From the NCBI GenBank assembly GCA_025769875.1, contig JAGFNK010000871.1:1-19543 (forward strand): DNA of 19,543 bases. Reading direction: 5' to 3'. Positions within the stretch are counted from its first letter, which is position 1, and every line of letters starts with the position of its first letter. The notes below the pieces were generated by a model, which was not told the origin of the DNA, made no database searches, and worked only from the letters and a program-made list of their open reading frames with translations. The DNA comes from Russula earlei (lineage: Eukaryota; Basidiomycota; Agaricomycetes; Russulales; Russulaceae). This document shows, piece after piece, positions 1-9,200 of the stretch. A program made the translations under genes and the position numbers.

Positions 1-1
1 T

Positions 2-720
2 CACCCCATTTACCTAATCAAATCACATGGCACCCTCACTTTTTACGTTCCCACCTGGAGTTACAATGGAGATCTTCATGGATCTAATTGGTCCACTTGG
101 TCTTCACATGTACTTGCTGTTTGCCAAATGAACAGATAAAGGCATCATATCACAGATTCCCCGCCATCCCCTCCAGACACAGCTTGGGACTTGAATGAGC
201 AGATCCTCCTTGGAGTTTTCAAAGTCTATGTGCAGAAAGACATCTTGCTGGCAGTTTCCAATGATACCAAGTTCAAATCATGCAAAGACAAATGGGAGGA
301 ACTAAAGCACACATATGGAGGCATGGGGTCTATGTCCGCCTTCAATAGCTGGGTTGCCATGATGGGCACGGCCCTGGATGACTCGACTCCAATGCTCCTG
401 CAATTACAGAAACTTAATGATGCATGGAACACTTTACAAAACAATGACATGAAGATTTCCATCTTCAATTCAGCTTCATTCTGATCAAAGCATTACCCAA
501 CACTTACTCGGATGTCACCTCAACTATTCTCATGGCTGGTGCTCCAAAGATCTTTCCCCGCAAACGATCCAGGAACGGATCCTCAATGAGGAAGGTTGCC
601 GGGCCAGCCCCTCCACGTTCCTCAATAAAGTCGCTCCAGTAAAGAAGGACAAAGACAAGTCCAAAATAACGTGTTACTATTGTCAGAAACTTGGACACAA
701 GTCACCGGAGTGCAGGAAGA
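2..720 (+). pseudogene. gag: copia gag polyprotein, broken
   Basis: Frame 2 reads through a typical copia gag N-terminal motif (GSNWSTW, about 86-106), meets a TAA at 137-139, and continues in the same frame with an open stretch to 484 (motifs DLNEQILLGVF, KDKWEELKHTYGG). After about 470 the homology continues in another frame (APVKKDKDKSKITCYYC). A CCHC zinc knuckle (CX2CX4HX4C) lies at 672-713 and is followed by a Lys/Arg-rich tail. In the family this protein forms the particle shell and its knuckle binds genomic RNA. At least one stop and one frameshift make it non-functional as read. The true start is not visible; the protein may begin left of the window. Confidence 0.85.
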
Positions 721-859
721 AAAGAAGAAGGATTGAGGAGGAGAAGGCGAAGAAAAGGAAAGGGGGCTGCAGGAGGCACTCAGATGTCCAAAGTCAACGC
801 GCACATAGTGAGACGACTACTGCCACTATACCGACAGTATCGGATGATGATAATGAAAT

Positions 860-1048
860 ACGTGTTCTCTCTACGTGACAGGCCTGATCCTGTTGGATGG
901 TTGATTCCAGAGCGACTCATCACATTACGCCGTTCCACTCCCACTTCATTTCTTGGGCTCCAGTGTCCAGATCTGTTAGTCTTGGAGGTCATGCTGTCAT
1001 CCACAGATTGGAACTGGATCAGGTTTTGTCAGGCCATCAGGAGGAACT
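860..1048 (+). pseudogene. copia aspartic protease remnant with DSR in place of DSG
   Basis: The frame containing 894-1047 reads W-M-V-D-S-R-A-T-H-H-I-T, which aligns with the copia protease active-site stretch (consensus D-S/T-G-A followed by HIT). The catalytic Asp codon is 903-905. The usual Gly is replaced by Arg (AGA at 909-911), which would be expected to abolish activity. Downstream residues (SHFISWAPVS, SVSLGGHAVIH) also match copia protease. The frame ends at a TGA at about 1048. The enzyme normally cleaves the Gag-Pol polyprotein inside particles. Confidence 0.7.
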
Positions 1049-1224
1049 GAGGATGTTCAATTGACCCTTTCAGATTTAGCCATGTTCCCGAAGCTGACAC
1101 ATGGTACTTCTTAGTGTCAGCGCTACTCCAGAAGGGGGGTCAAATACATTCACTAAAGAGGGCTTCCAGATCCACATCAAAGATCAGAAGATCACACAAG
1201 GGTACATGGAGAATAATCTATTCT

Positions 1225-2160
1225 GGTTGACCCTATCCATTCCATCCCTACATGCACAGAGCAGTGTGCTATCACTCAACATCTGCATCAGCGGATGGGA
1301 CATATGTCCCCAGAATGCACTCATATGGTACAGGCAATTCCGTTAATGGAATTTCGTTTAGCTCAACTGACAAGGATCTCACCCCTTGCCCTGGGTGTCA
1401 ATTTGGCAAGCAGCTGAGACTTCCTTTCTTGGGTTCCTCTAAATGCTCAGAACAGAGATTGCAAATCATACACAGTGATCTAGCTGGTCCAATGCAGGTC
1501 CAGTCTATCTGGGGCACAAGTTATTTTGCAACATTTATCAACACTACTCCCACTTTGGAGTAGTTTATTTTCTCAAAACAAAGATCAGTGTGCAGTTGCC
1601 TTCAAGAAATATATGGCTTGGGCTGAAAATCAAACAAGCAGACAGTTAAGGCTTTGCACTTGGATCATGGTGGAGAATACATGTTGGGTGCCCTCAGATT
1701 GGTACTAATGCAGATGGGGATTGAGCACAAACTAACGATGCGAGGTTCCCCACAACAGAACAGACTAGCGGTAGCAATGGAACTGGACCCTGGAAGACAA
1801 GATGTGCGCCATTATACACAGCGCTGGTCTTACTCTTGGGTTTTAGGAACTGGCTACTGATGCTGCAGTTCACATTCACAATCACACTCCCACTCACATT
1901 CTCAGCTGGTGTACTCCTCATGAACTGTGGGACTCCAGACACATCCCAGACATCTCTTACTTCCAAGTCTTCAGATGCAGGGCATATGTACATGTCCCTG
2001 ATGCTAAGCGGAAGAAGCTCAATCCAAAGGTGATCAAAATGACATTTGTCAGCTATGAATCAGGATCTAAAGGCTACCACCTATGGAATCCAGCCACCTG
2101 GAAAATAGTACTTTTGTGTGATGTAACATTCAACAAAGCATTCTTCCAGCAAAGCAAGCA
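1225..2160 (+). pseudogene. copia GAG-pre-integrase and integrase core, frameshifted
   Basis: A zinc-binding GAG-pre-integrase segment runs across two frames around 1270-1430 (RMGHMSPEC; then CPGCQFGKQLRLPF). The integrase core follows: HSDLAGPM with the first catalytic Asp near 1477, LHLDHGGEY with the second Asp near 1660, then GSPQQN near 1747. The usual LAER, which holds the third acidic residue, is destroyed: the sequence reads LAVAME in one frame and has a TAG in another. A further TAG at 1844-1846 sits where a Trp codon is expected (GF-W-ELA). The C-terminal part (AAVHIHNHTPT, WNPATWK) runs to about 2160, where it meets TGA. Catalysis is not possible from this copy. Confidence 0.8.
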
Positions 2161-2372
2161 GTGAACCATCCACCTTGCCTATGCTACCCCTGGTCCCTTC
2201 TGGACCTATTACATTTTCCCTTCCGGAACCTGTCCCTCACCAACCAGATGACCATGCACCTCCAGAAAGCTCTGCAAATCTTGCGGCAGCACCTCAGAAT
2301 GTTTCAGTGTACCATACTCCCCCATCCTGCATTCCTATCCCAACCCCTCCAGCACTTCTGTGACCTGCCTTT

Positions 2373-4016
2373 GTGATGTGTCCACCTTTGCCTTGTAGAC
2401 TTAGGGCTAATCCACATCCAAACCCAAGATATTTCAGTGCAGACAACACAGAACGTCCAGCTCAGAGTGGGCACGTATCACATATGGCCCTGTTAGCAAC
2501 TGCTGAGGTGCTAAACCCTGTATCTTATCAGGAAGCAATGGAATCGGACTCAGCCAATGATTGGAAAGCTGCTTGTCAGTATGAGATAGATGCACTTGCC
2601 AACAATGGTACCTGGGATCTAGTTGATCTGCCACTGGGCCATAAGGCTGTGAAATCGAGATGGGTATTTGCATGCAAATCAGATGGCTGATTTCATGTGC
2701 GTGTTGTAGCCAAGGGGTTTAAACAGATTGAAGGACTTGATTACAGTGACACCTTCTCTCCAGTAGTGAGATTTAAGTCTTTGTGACTCTTGTTAGCATT
2801 GGCCACACTAGAGGATTGGGAGATCCACCAGATGGACGTCAAGTCGGCATTCCTGAACAGGCTACTGGACAAAGAGATTTACATGGAGAAACCACAAGGA
2901 TTCACTGTTCCGGAGACATCACACCAAGTTTGCCACCTGAAGAAGGCGATCTACAGTCTCAAACAAGCTTCACACGCATGGAACCTGCAGTTTCATGGGG
3001 TTCTCATTGAGCTTGGCTTCACGCACACACATTCTGATGCTGGCATCTATCATCACCAAGATGCAGGGGGATCCACTATCATTATCATCCTCTATGTCGA
3101 TGATATCGCAATCTTAAGTGACTCATGCACACAGATCACTGGCATCAAACAATCACTGTCTACATGCTATGAGATGACTGATCTAGGCGAGATTGAGTCC
3201 TATCTTGGGATCTGTATAACGTGTGATTGCTTGGCTAAAGTGTTAGACATTGACCAATCTAGGTACATCTCAGAGATCATTAATCACTTCAGGATGGTGG
3301 ATTTCAATCCAGTCTGCACCCCACTTCCATCTGGCATGGAAATACATCTGGTTAAGCATACTGGACAGGCAACACCTTTGGAAATAAAATACTACCAGAG
3401 AATGATTGGCAGCCTCCTGTATGTGCAAATCAGAATGTGTCCAGACATCTCCTTTGCAGTCTCGTGTCTTGTACAGTACTCCAGCAATCCATCAGCACAG
3501 CACCTATGCCTTGCAACATATGTGCTATCTTATCTTAACAGCACAGCCCAACTAAAGCTACATTATGATGGCACGCAAGGCATTGGACTACACAGATACT
3601 CTTATTCTAGTCTTGGAGATGACAAAGATGACTTTCACTCCACTTCGGGCTATGTATTCTTGCTATTTGGAGCTGCAATTTCCTGGTCCTTGCATAAACA
3701 GAAGACCATTGCCCAGAGCACCACTCAAGCCGAGTATATGGCCCTAGCTGATGCAGCTAATCAAGCCACATGGTATTGGAGCTTCTTCTCTGAAATTGGC
3801 TACGATATCACTGATCCAATTCTGCTCCATGGTGATAACAAAGGCACTGTAGATCTTGTGCTTAATCCTGTCACCGAAAGAAGATCAAAACATATCCCCA
3901 TAAAGCATCACGCAATCAGACAGTACATCGAGGACAGACTGATTGATCTAGTCAGAATGCCCACAGCAGAGATGCTTGCTGATGGTTTAACCAAGCCACA
4001 TGCTCTGTCACAGTAA
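2373..4016 (+). pseudogene. pol: copia reverse transcriptase-RNase H, one frame with two TGA stops
   Basis: One reading frame runs from about 2373 to the TAA at 4014-4016, interrupted only by TGA at 2688-2690 and 2784-2786. RT begins near NPVSYQEAMES and includes VKSRWVFACK, VAKGFKQIEGLDYSDTFSPVVRF, QMDVKSAFLN, the catalytic YVDD near 3095-3106, and SYLGI. RNase H follows: TIAQSTTQAEYMALADA (about 3706-3756) and GDNKGT, ending with KHIPIKHHAIRQYI and the family tail MLADGLTKP. Both stops fall where family members usually have Arg (VAKGF stretch; RF-SL-R-LLLALA), consistent with CGA to TGA transitions. The enzyme copies element RNA to cDNA; this copy would be truncated. Apart from the stops it is the best-preserved part of the element. 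Confidence 0.92.
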
Positions 4017-4050
4017 CTAGCCGTGTCAGTTCACAAGTGGAAAACAAGTC

Positions 4051-4063
4051 GATGATAGAGAGG
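4051..4063 (+). promoter_or_regulatory. copia polypurine tract
   Basis: GATGATAGAGAGG abuts the TGTT start of the 3' LTR, 35 bases after the RNase H stop. A purine-rich run in exactly this place is the usual primer for plus-strand synthesis. It also sets the left edge of the LTR at 4064. Confidence 0.65.
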
Positions 4064-4730
4064 TGTTCAAGAAACGGGCTGGTTCCCGTGTATAATGAGT
4101 AAGGATCCCTGCAGCGGTCAAAGTGTTTTATGCTAAACAGGTTATGGCCAATAGACCCTTCCTAGTACGACTCGGTCCATTGAGAAGCTAGGGTAAGTTT
4201 GTAATGGGATAGACTAGGGCTGGTTCCACTAGCTATATGCGTTCAAGTCCGTCGGGAACCTTGAACAACGCAGAGAGAGTAGAGGAAGGTAGGTCTTAAA
4301 GGAGAAGAGCTCTTCTCAGGGGAGTGAAGAGAGACTCTTAGGGAAGGAAGGGAAAGGCAAAGAGTAGATGGTGGATGGTGTGTTGAGAGTTGATGAAATG
4401 GAGAGGTGGTTGTGGTTTAAGTTTGTGAGAGTGAAGTGGGTTGCAGGAGAATATGTTGGACAAGAGTAGGTTGGATTCTACAAGAGACCAAGCTTAGGGC
4501 TTTGGTCACAAAGTACTGAGCTTATATATACAGGAGAAGCGCAGCAATAGCTGCGCTTTGACTGTGCTACTAGTATAGTAGGAGTCATAATAAGTAGGAG
4601 TCATAGAAATGAGGCCACGAATGAGTCAGAAACCAAGTAACTGTGCTGCACAGTAAGTGCGCAGCATTGCACAGTCGAAACTAAGAAGTGAATATAAATG
4701 GAAAGAGAACCAAACAAAGGGAAAGTAACA
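4064..4730 (+). repeat. copia 3' LTR (667 bp)
   Basis: The segment starts TGTTCAAG and ends AGTAACA, giving inverted TGTT/AACA ends. It lies directly after the polypurine tract. It contains a TATATATA at 4524-4531, which can be read on either strand. No second copy lies in the window, so both ends are inferred from terminal motifs and context. No open reading frame of note is seen in it. Confidence 0.6.
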
Positions 4731-4749
4731 GCAATCCAGTGTTACCTGG
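4731..4749. other. 19-bp spacer between copia LTR and gypsy-1 LTR
   Basis: These bases lie between the inferred copia LTR end (AACA at 4730) and the gypsy-1 LTR start (TGTCAAG at 4750). They are the only possible host-derived bases between the two elements. The five bases next to gypsy-1 (CCTGG) do not match those on its other side (TCTGC at 15421-15425). Confidence 0.5.
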
Positions 4750-5034
4750 TGTCAAGACACGTACTGCTGATCACTAAGGACTCAGGAGCAGGTGGACAGG
4801 GGTCGGAACAGATGGTACACGGCGTAAACAGCGTTGAACAGGAGGACGAGCCAAACGACTAGAAGATACCAGATGGGGACTGGTACGTGTTGCAGGAGGC
4901 AGAGGCAAAGAGTAGAGGCCAGTGTAGTGAGGGACTTTAAACAAGGCGGTCGTTGAAGAGTACCTTGAAGACGAGGGAAGGCTTTAGACTGAGCAGTCGC
5001 AGGGGAGTACCCAGGAAGTGGAGAGTATCACAAA

Positions 5035-5076
5035 TGGACAGTCTGACGACTGCCATGCTTCATTGGGGCTTATATA
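5035..5076 (-). promoter_or_regulatory. gypsy-1 3' LTR TATA box and predicted transcript start
   Basis: On the minus strand TATATAAG (5076-5069) is followed 32 bases later by AGACTGTCCA (5044-5035). This ten-base block is identical in the other gypsy-1 LTR and in the diverged solo LTR. It is complementary to the PBS at 14559-14568. The spacing fits a TATA-directed start. Confidence 0.6.
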
Positions 5077-5213
5077 CAGTGTACAGGGTCGATTACAAAG
5101 CACTGGGACTATTCTAGACTCTTTGGTACCATCCAATAGGACTACAGAGGCATAAACTTGCTTATGTGCAAGTTTCAGGCTTACTGAGCGCATTACTGAT
5201 CATTGTGGAGCGA

Positions 5214-5314
5214 TGACATCATTATGATGTCACTGTGGAGCGCTTAGTGAGCCTATGAGGTCACTGTGGAGTCGCTCAGTCAGCCATGATGTCATTGGAG
5301 CCTTGATGACGTCA
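5214..5314 (-). promoter_or_regulatory. cluster of CRE-like sites in gypsy-1 LTR U3
   Basis: Five sites of the form TGA-NN-TCA lie 138-245 bases upstream of the TATA box: TGACATCA (5214-5221), TGATGTCA (5225-5232), TGAGGTCA (5256-5263), TGATGTCA (5287-5294) and the perfect CRE palindrome TGACGTCA (5307-5314). The first two form a near-perfect 19-base palindrome. All five are kept in the other LTR (15039-15046, 15050-15057, 15081-15088, 15113-15120, 15133-15140). TGACGTCA is the known binding site of ATF/CREB bZIP factors. Regulation by such a factor is inference. Confidence 0.55.
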
Positions 5315-5578
5315 GATGATTTATGCAACAGTTTCTAAGAGTTTGTGCCGCTGTTTCGGGTCCATGGTGGCTGGGTGGCCATGTGGCTGCCACGCGATGA
5401 TTACCCGATTAGGAAACCGGTGCCTGGTCGTGTTAGAGTGCCTTTGCAATAGCAATATCTTGTACCACAGGAGGGATAGCCCAGAAAATGGAAGGGAGTC
5501 GGCAATGCAAAGAGAGAGAGGTCTTTCTTGAGTAAAATAGGACAATCCTTGGCCAGGACTTGGCCTTGGTTCGTAACA

Positions 5579-5592
5579 TTCATCCCCTCTTT
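5579..5592 (-). promoter_or_regulatory. gypsy-1 polypurine tract
   Basis: On the minus strand AAAGAGGGGATGAA runs straight into the TGTTACG start of the 3' LTR. This is the expected place and composition for the plus-strand primer. Confidence 0.75.
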
Positions 5593-5825
5593 ATAGACTT
5601 GTTGCTCCTGCAACAGTAGGAATTTGTTTCTTTGGAAGGTGGAGTAGTTTGCATATGAAGAGTCGAAGTCTGTTGGTTCGTGAGGAGTTCTCCCTTGTTC
5701 TATGGATTGCTTTGGGGATAGCCGTGGTCGATTGAGTGCATGTGATCGCAGGAGTTCTCTGAAAAGTTTGTTGGTAACAAGGATAAAGGTAATCATCGAC
5801 AGAGGTCATGATGAGAGTTGTTGGT

Positions 5826-6243
5826 TTAGGGGTTACTCCTGGTGGGAATTGTTCTAAGCGCTTTCGGATATTTCCGATGGAAGTCTTTAACAAGTGATTG
5901 CGCTTTTGATAGGTTAGATGCTGGTTCCCAAGTATTTTCTGCGACTGTGTACCCTTTCCATTTAACTAGGTATTGGATTCCTTTGCGGTTTGGGGAGAGC
6001 CGAGAGTTTAGGATCTGCTCTACTTCATATTGTTCTCCACCTTTGACTAATATTGGTGGCGGGTTTGAAAAGTTAGGACCATGGGCAATGGTTTCTTTGT
6101 AAGGTTTAATCAGGGAGTGGTGAAAAACCGGGTGTATCTTCCAAGACTTTGGTAGTTCGAGGCGAACGTTTACTGGATAGGCAGTGGTGACTTTGAATGG
6201 CCCATAGCGTCGAGGGGCTAGTTTTGCTTTTGGGTGAGTCAGT
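5826..6243 (-). pseudogene. pol: gypsy-1 pol C-terminal tail with chromodomain, one frame off
   Basis: From about 6243 the integrase tail leaves the long pol frame and continues in a neighbouring frame. That frame is open to the TAA at 5828-5826. It first shows the GPY/F-like integrase tail (APRRYGPFKV, then HPVFHHSL), followed by a chromodomain at about 5885-6030: YEVEQILNSR, then QYLVKWKGY, then ENTWEP. The aromatic residues expected of a chromodomain cage (Y, W, and W in TWEP) are present. Such domains guide chromovirus integration to particular chromatin, classically H3K9-methylated heterochromatin. A one-base indel near 6240 separates it from pol; a sequencing error is possible. Confidence 0.88.
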
Positions 6244-9200
6244 TCGTAGATTCGTGGCTTCCAGCCATACTTGATCCCCTTCTTTAAAACGAAATGTGGA
6301 GGTTTGAGGTCCTGATTGCTTCATGATTTCTGTTGCTCGGTTCAGGGAGGCAGCTACTTCTTCTCTGAGTTGGTTTAGTCTTGATAGTCTTTCTTGGATT
6401 GAAGGGAACTTTGATGTAAAGGCAAGGGGCGGAGCAAATGTTGGGTTAAAGCCATACCAGACTTCAAACGGGGGTTTGTTCGTAGCACTGTGTTGTCTGG
6501 CATTATGTGCGAATTCCATAAAGGGAACTAGTTCTGCCCAATTGTCTGCTTGATGGTTGCAAAATATTCGTAGGTATTGTTCTAGTTCTTGGTTAACTCG
6601 TTCTGTTTCTCCGTCTGTCTGTGGGTGATATGCTGTGCTTAGTGATACTTTGACATTTAACTTTTTCCATAGTTCTTGAGTGACTTTTGCTGTGAATTGA
6701 GGGCCTCTGTCCGATATTATTTGTGTTGGGAGTCCTATTCTTCTCCAGACATTGTTCATGATTAGTGTCGCTGTTTCGTCTGCTGTGATTGTTTTGTGGC
6801 AAGGGGTAATGATTATCGCTTTACTGAATCGATCTACCACGACTAGGAGGCTGTCGAAGCCTTGTGAAATTGGTAGGTCCGTGATAAAGTCCATAGTAAT
6901 GCTTTTCCATACTTCTCCAGCTGGTGTAATTGGTACAAGGGGTGTTTCTGTCTTTGGACGGTTCTTTGTACTTTGGCAAATTGCGCAACCGTCTACATAA
7001 CTTTTGACATAAGTTAGCATTCCTGGCCACCAATAGTTTCGGCTGATCAGTTCATAAGTTTTCCATTGGCCAGGATGCCCAGTGGCAAGGGAGTCGTGGT
7101 GTAGTTTTAGAATTTTCTTTCTTAGGGTGTCGTTGTTTGGGATATAGACTTTTCCTTTGAATAGTATTAGTCCATCTTCAAGGTTCCAGTCCTGTAAGCC
7201 TTTGGATAGTCGCCTTGGTCCATTCTTTATAATGATTGCTAACGCGTTAGATACTTCTGGGTCATAGTCTTTGCTAGATCGTAGTTGTTGTCGAAGTTCC
7301 TGGTCGCTGATTGGTTCTGTAGCAGAGGTGCGTGTTGCTCTAATTTTAAAAAATTTGTCATCTAGGAGCACCTTTCCATCATTTTCGTTTTGTATCCCCT
7401 CTTTAAAGTCTGGCCGCCTGGACAGACCGTCTGCTTTGTTCATAGTTCCTGGGTGGTGGGTGATGGTGAAGTCGAAATTGCTGAGGAGGAGTGCCCATCG
7501 GGCTTGTCGTCTCGTGAGTTTCTGTTTTGTCATGAAGTATGTCAAGTTATTGTGGTCTGTCCATAGATCAATGGGGTGTGTAGCGCCTTCAAGGTAGTGT
7601 CGGAAGTGCCAGAGGGACAAGACGATAGCAAGGAGTTCTTTATCGTAGATCATGTAATTTCGTTGTGCGGGGTCCAAGGATTTCGAGAAATAGGCCACTG
7701 GGTGATATCTGTTAAATTCATCGGGTTGTTCCAAGATTGCACCGACTGCAAAGTCACTTGCATCGCAGATGAGTCGAAAGGGTTTCGTGTGGTTAGGTAA
7801 CATGAGGATTGGGGCCGTTGTGAATGCTTGGATTAGCTTCCGAAATGCTTGTTCTTCATCGTCTTCCCATTTGAAGGGGTGTTCTTTCTTTGTTAAGTTA
7901 AACAAGGGCCGTGCTATTCGAGAGTATTGGTGGATAAATCGTCGATAGAAGTTGCAGAATCCTAGAAATGCTTGTACTTCCGTAACATTGGTCGGAGTAG
8001 GCCACTTTGTAATGCCTATTAACTTGTCTTGGTCCATGGATATTCGTCCTTGGGAGATATTGATGCCTAGGTAACTAATAGAGGTTTGTCGGAAAGCACA
8101 TTTCTCTGGTTTCAAGTATAAGTCGTGGTCTTGGAGTGTTTTTAGGACCTTATGTGTCCAGTCGTCTAGTTCGTTCAAGGTTTGCGCCATGATTAGTATA
8201 TCATCTAGATAAACAACCACTCGTTCAGTGGCGATGTATTTTGCTAGGATGGTGTTCATAAAGCGTTGGAAAGTGGCTGGGGCGTTGCAGAGACCAAATG
8301 TCATTATCAATGGTTCGAAGAGTCCTAATGGTGTCTTGAATGCTGCGAGGTGTTCATCGCCCTCTCTGAGGCGAATATTGTTGTATCCCCATCGTACGTC
8401 AAACTTGGTAAAGTATTGGGCTCCTTGGAGTTTGTCAATTAATTCAGGAATCAAGGGTAGTGGATACGCGTCTTTGACAGTTGCTGTATTCAGGGCTCTG
8501 TAGTCTTGCACTGGTCGTAGATTTCCTCCTTTCTTTTCTACAAAGAAGAATGGGCTGGCAATAGCTGCTTTTGATGGTCGGATTGTGCCTCTCTTCAAAT
8601 GTTCGTCTAAGTATTCTTTTAGGGCTTGTAGTTCCTTGGGAGTAAGTCGATAAATGCCAGAATCACGTCGGGCGATCCCTGGTTTTAGATTGATTGCATG
8701 GTCCCATGGTTGGTGAGCAGGAAGGCGTTGAGAAGCTTGTTCATCGAAAACCTTTCGCCATTTCAAGAATTGGGCGGGGATAAGTTCGTCTAATGTCTTA
8801 GGGGGTGTTTCCGCATTGGCTAACTTGGTAGCTGTGGTTGATTTGGCTCTTATGTTGATTGTTATTGGGCTAAACGCATCGTGGATTTGTTCGTCAACAC
8901 ATGGGTTCAATGGTCCTTCAGTATCTGGGAAGATTAGTGCAGCAATGTCCGTAAACTCGGGTTCTTCTTCTTCAGGGAAAGTAAGTGCTTGTATTTGGTA
9001 ATTCCGCGTTCCAGATGCAGATGCAATGGTTATGCTTGGGTGTGTGGTAAGGCAAGTTCGGGGGCAGTTCCTCAGTGTGATTGTATCATTTGCCCAATCA
9101 ATATCTGGGTTGTGGTGTCGTAGCCAATCGGTTCCTAAGATAATGTCGTGATCTCCAATGTTAGTGACAAGGAATTCTGCTTGTTCATCATGAGTGGCGC

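Larger units (their letters stand above)
1..4730 (+). mobile_element. Ty1/copia LTR retrotransposon, degenerate, 5' end outside the window
   Basis: Domains appear in the copia order on the plus strand: gag with zinc knuckle, aspartic protease, GAG-pre-integrase, integrase core, reverse transcriptase, RNase H. Having integrase before RT separates copia from gypsy elements. A purine-rich tract and a 3' LTR (4064-4730) follow. The 5' LTR and PBS must lie left of base 1. The element is dead: gag to integrase hops between frames several times, the protease motif is changed, and RT carries two in-frame TGA stops. RT-RNase H is best preserved. Confidence 0.93.
4750..5578 (-). repeat. gypsy-1 3' LTR
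   Basis: It matches 14571-15420 over its whole length, with many substitutions and single-base indels (identity roughly mid-90s per cent by eye). Read on the minus strand it starts TGTTACG and ends TTGACA. It holds a TATA box (5069-5076), a predicted start region (5035-5044) and an upstream cluster of TGANNTCA-type sites (5214-5314). Orientation follows from the TATA box and from the adjacent polypurine tract at 5584-5592. Confidence 0.95.

Noticed and set aside
691..1050. Arg-rich 119-codon open frame on the plus strand
   Set aside because: It begins in an out-of-frame reading of the zinc knuckle and its basic tail, then crosses the protease region in the wrong frame. The knuckle and the DSR protease motif lie in other frames.
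4521..4540. TATATATAAG on the minus strand inside the copia LTR, suggesting a minus-strand LTR
   Set aside because: TATATATA is symmetric and reads on the plus strand as well. The polypurine tract and the neighbouring RNase H fix the LTR as plus strand. No self-complementary start/PBS pair was found for the minus reading.
5579..5893. Small minus-strand frames after pol (5591-5893, 5401-5796)
   Set aside because: They start out of frame with the chromodomain and run through the polypurine tract into the LTR. The real pol frame stops at 5826.
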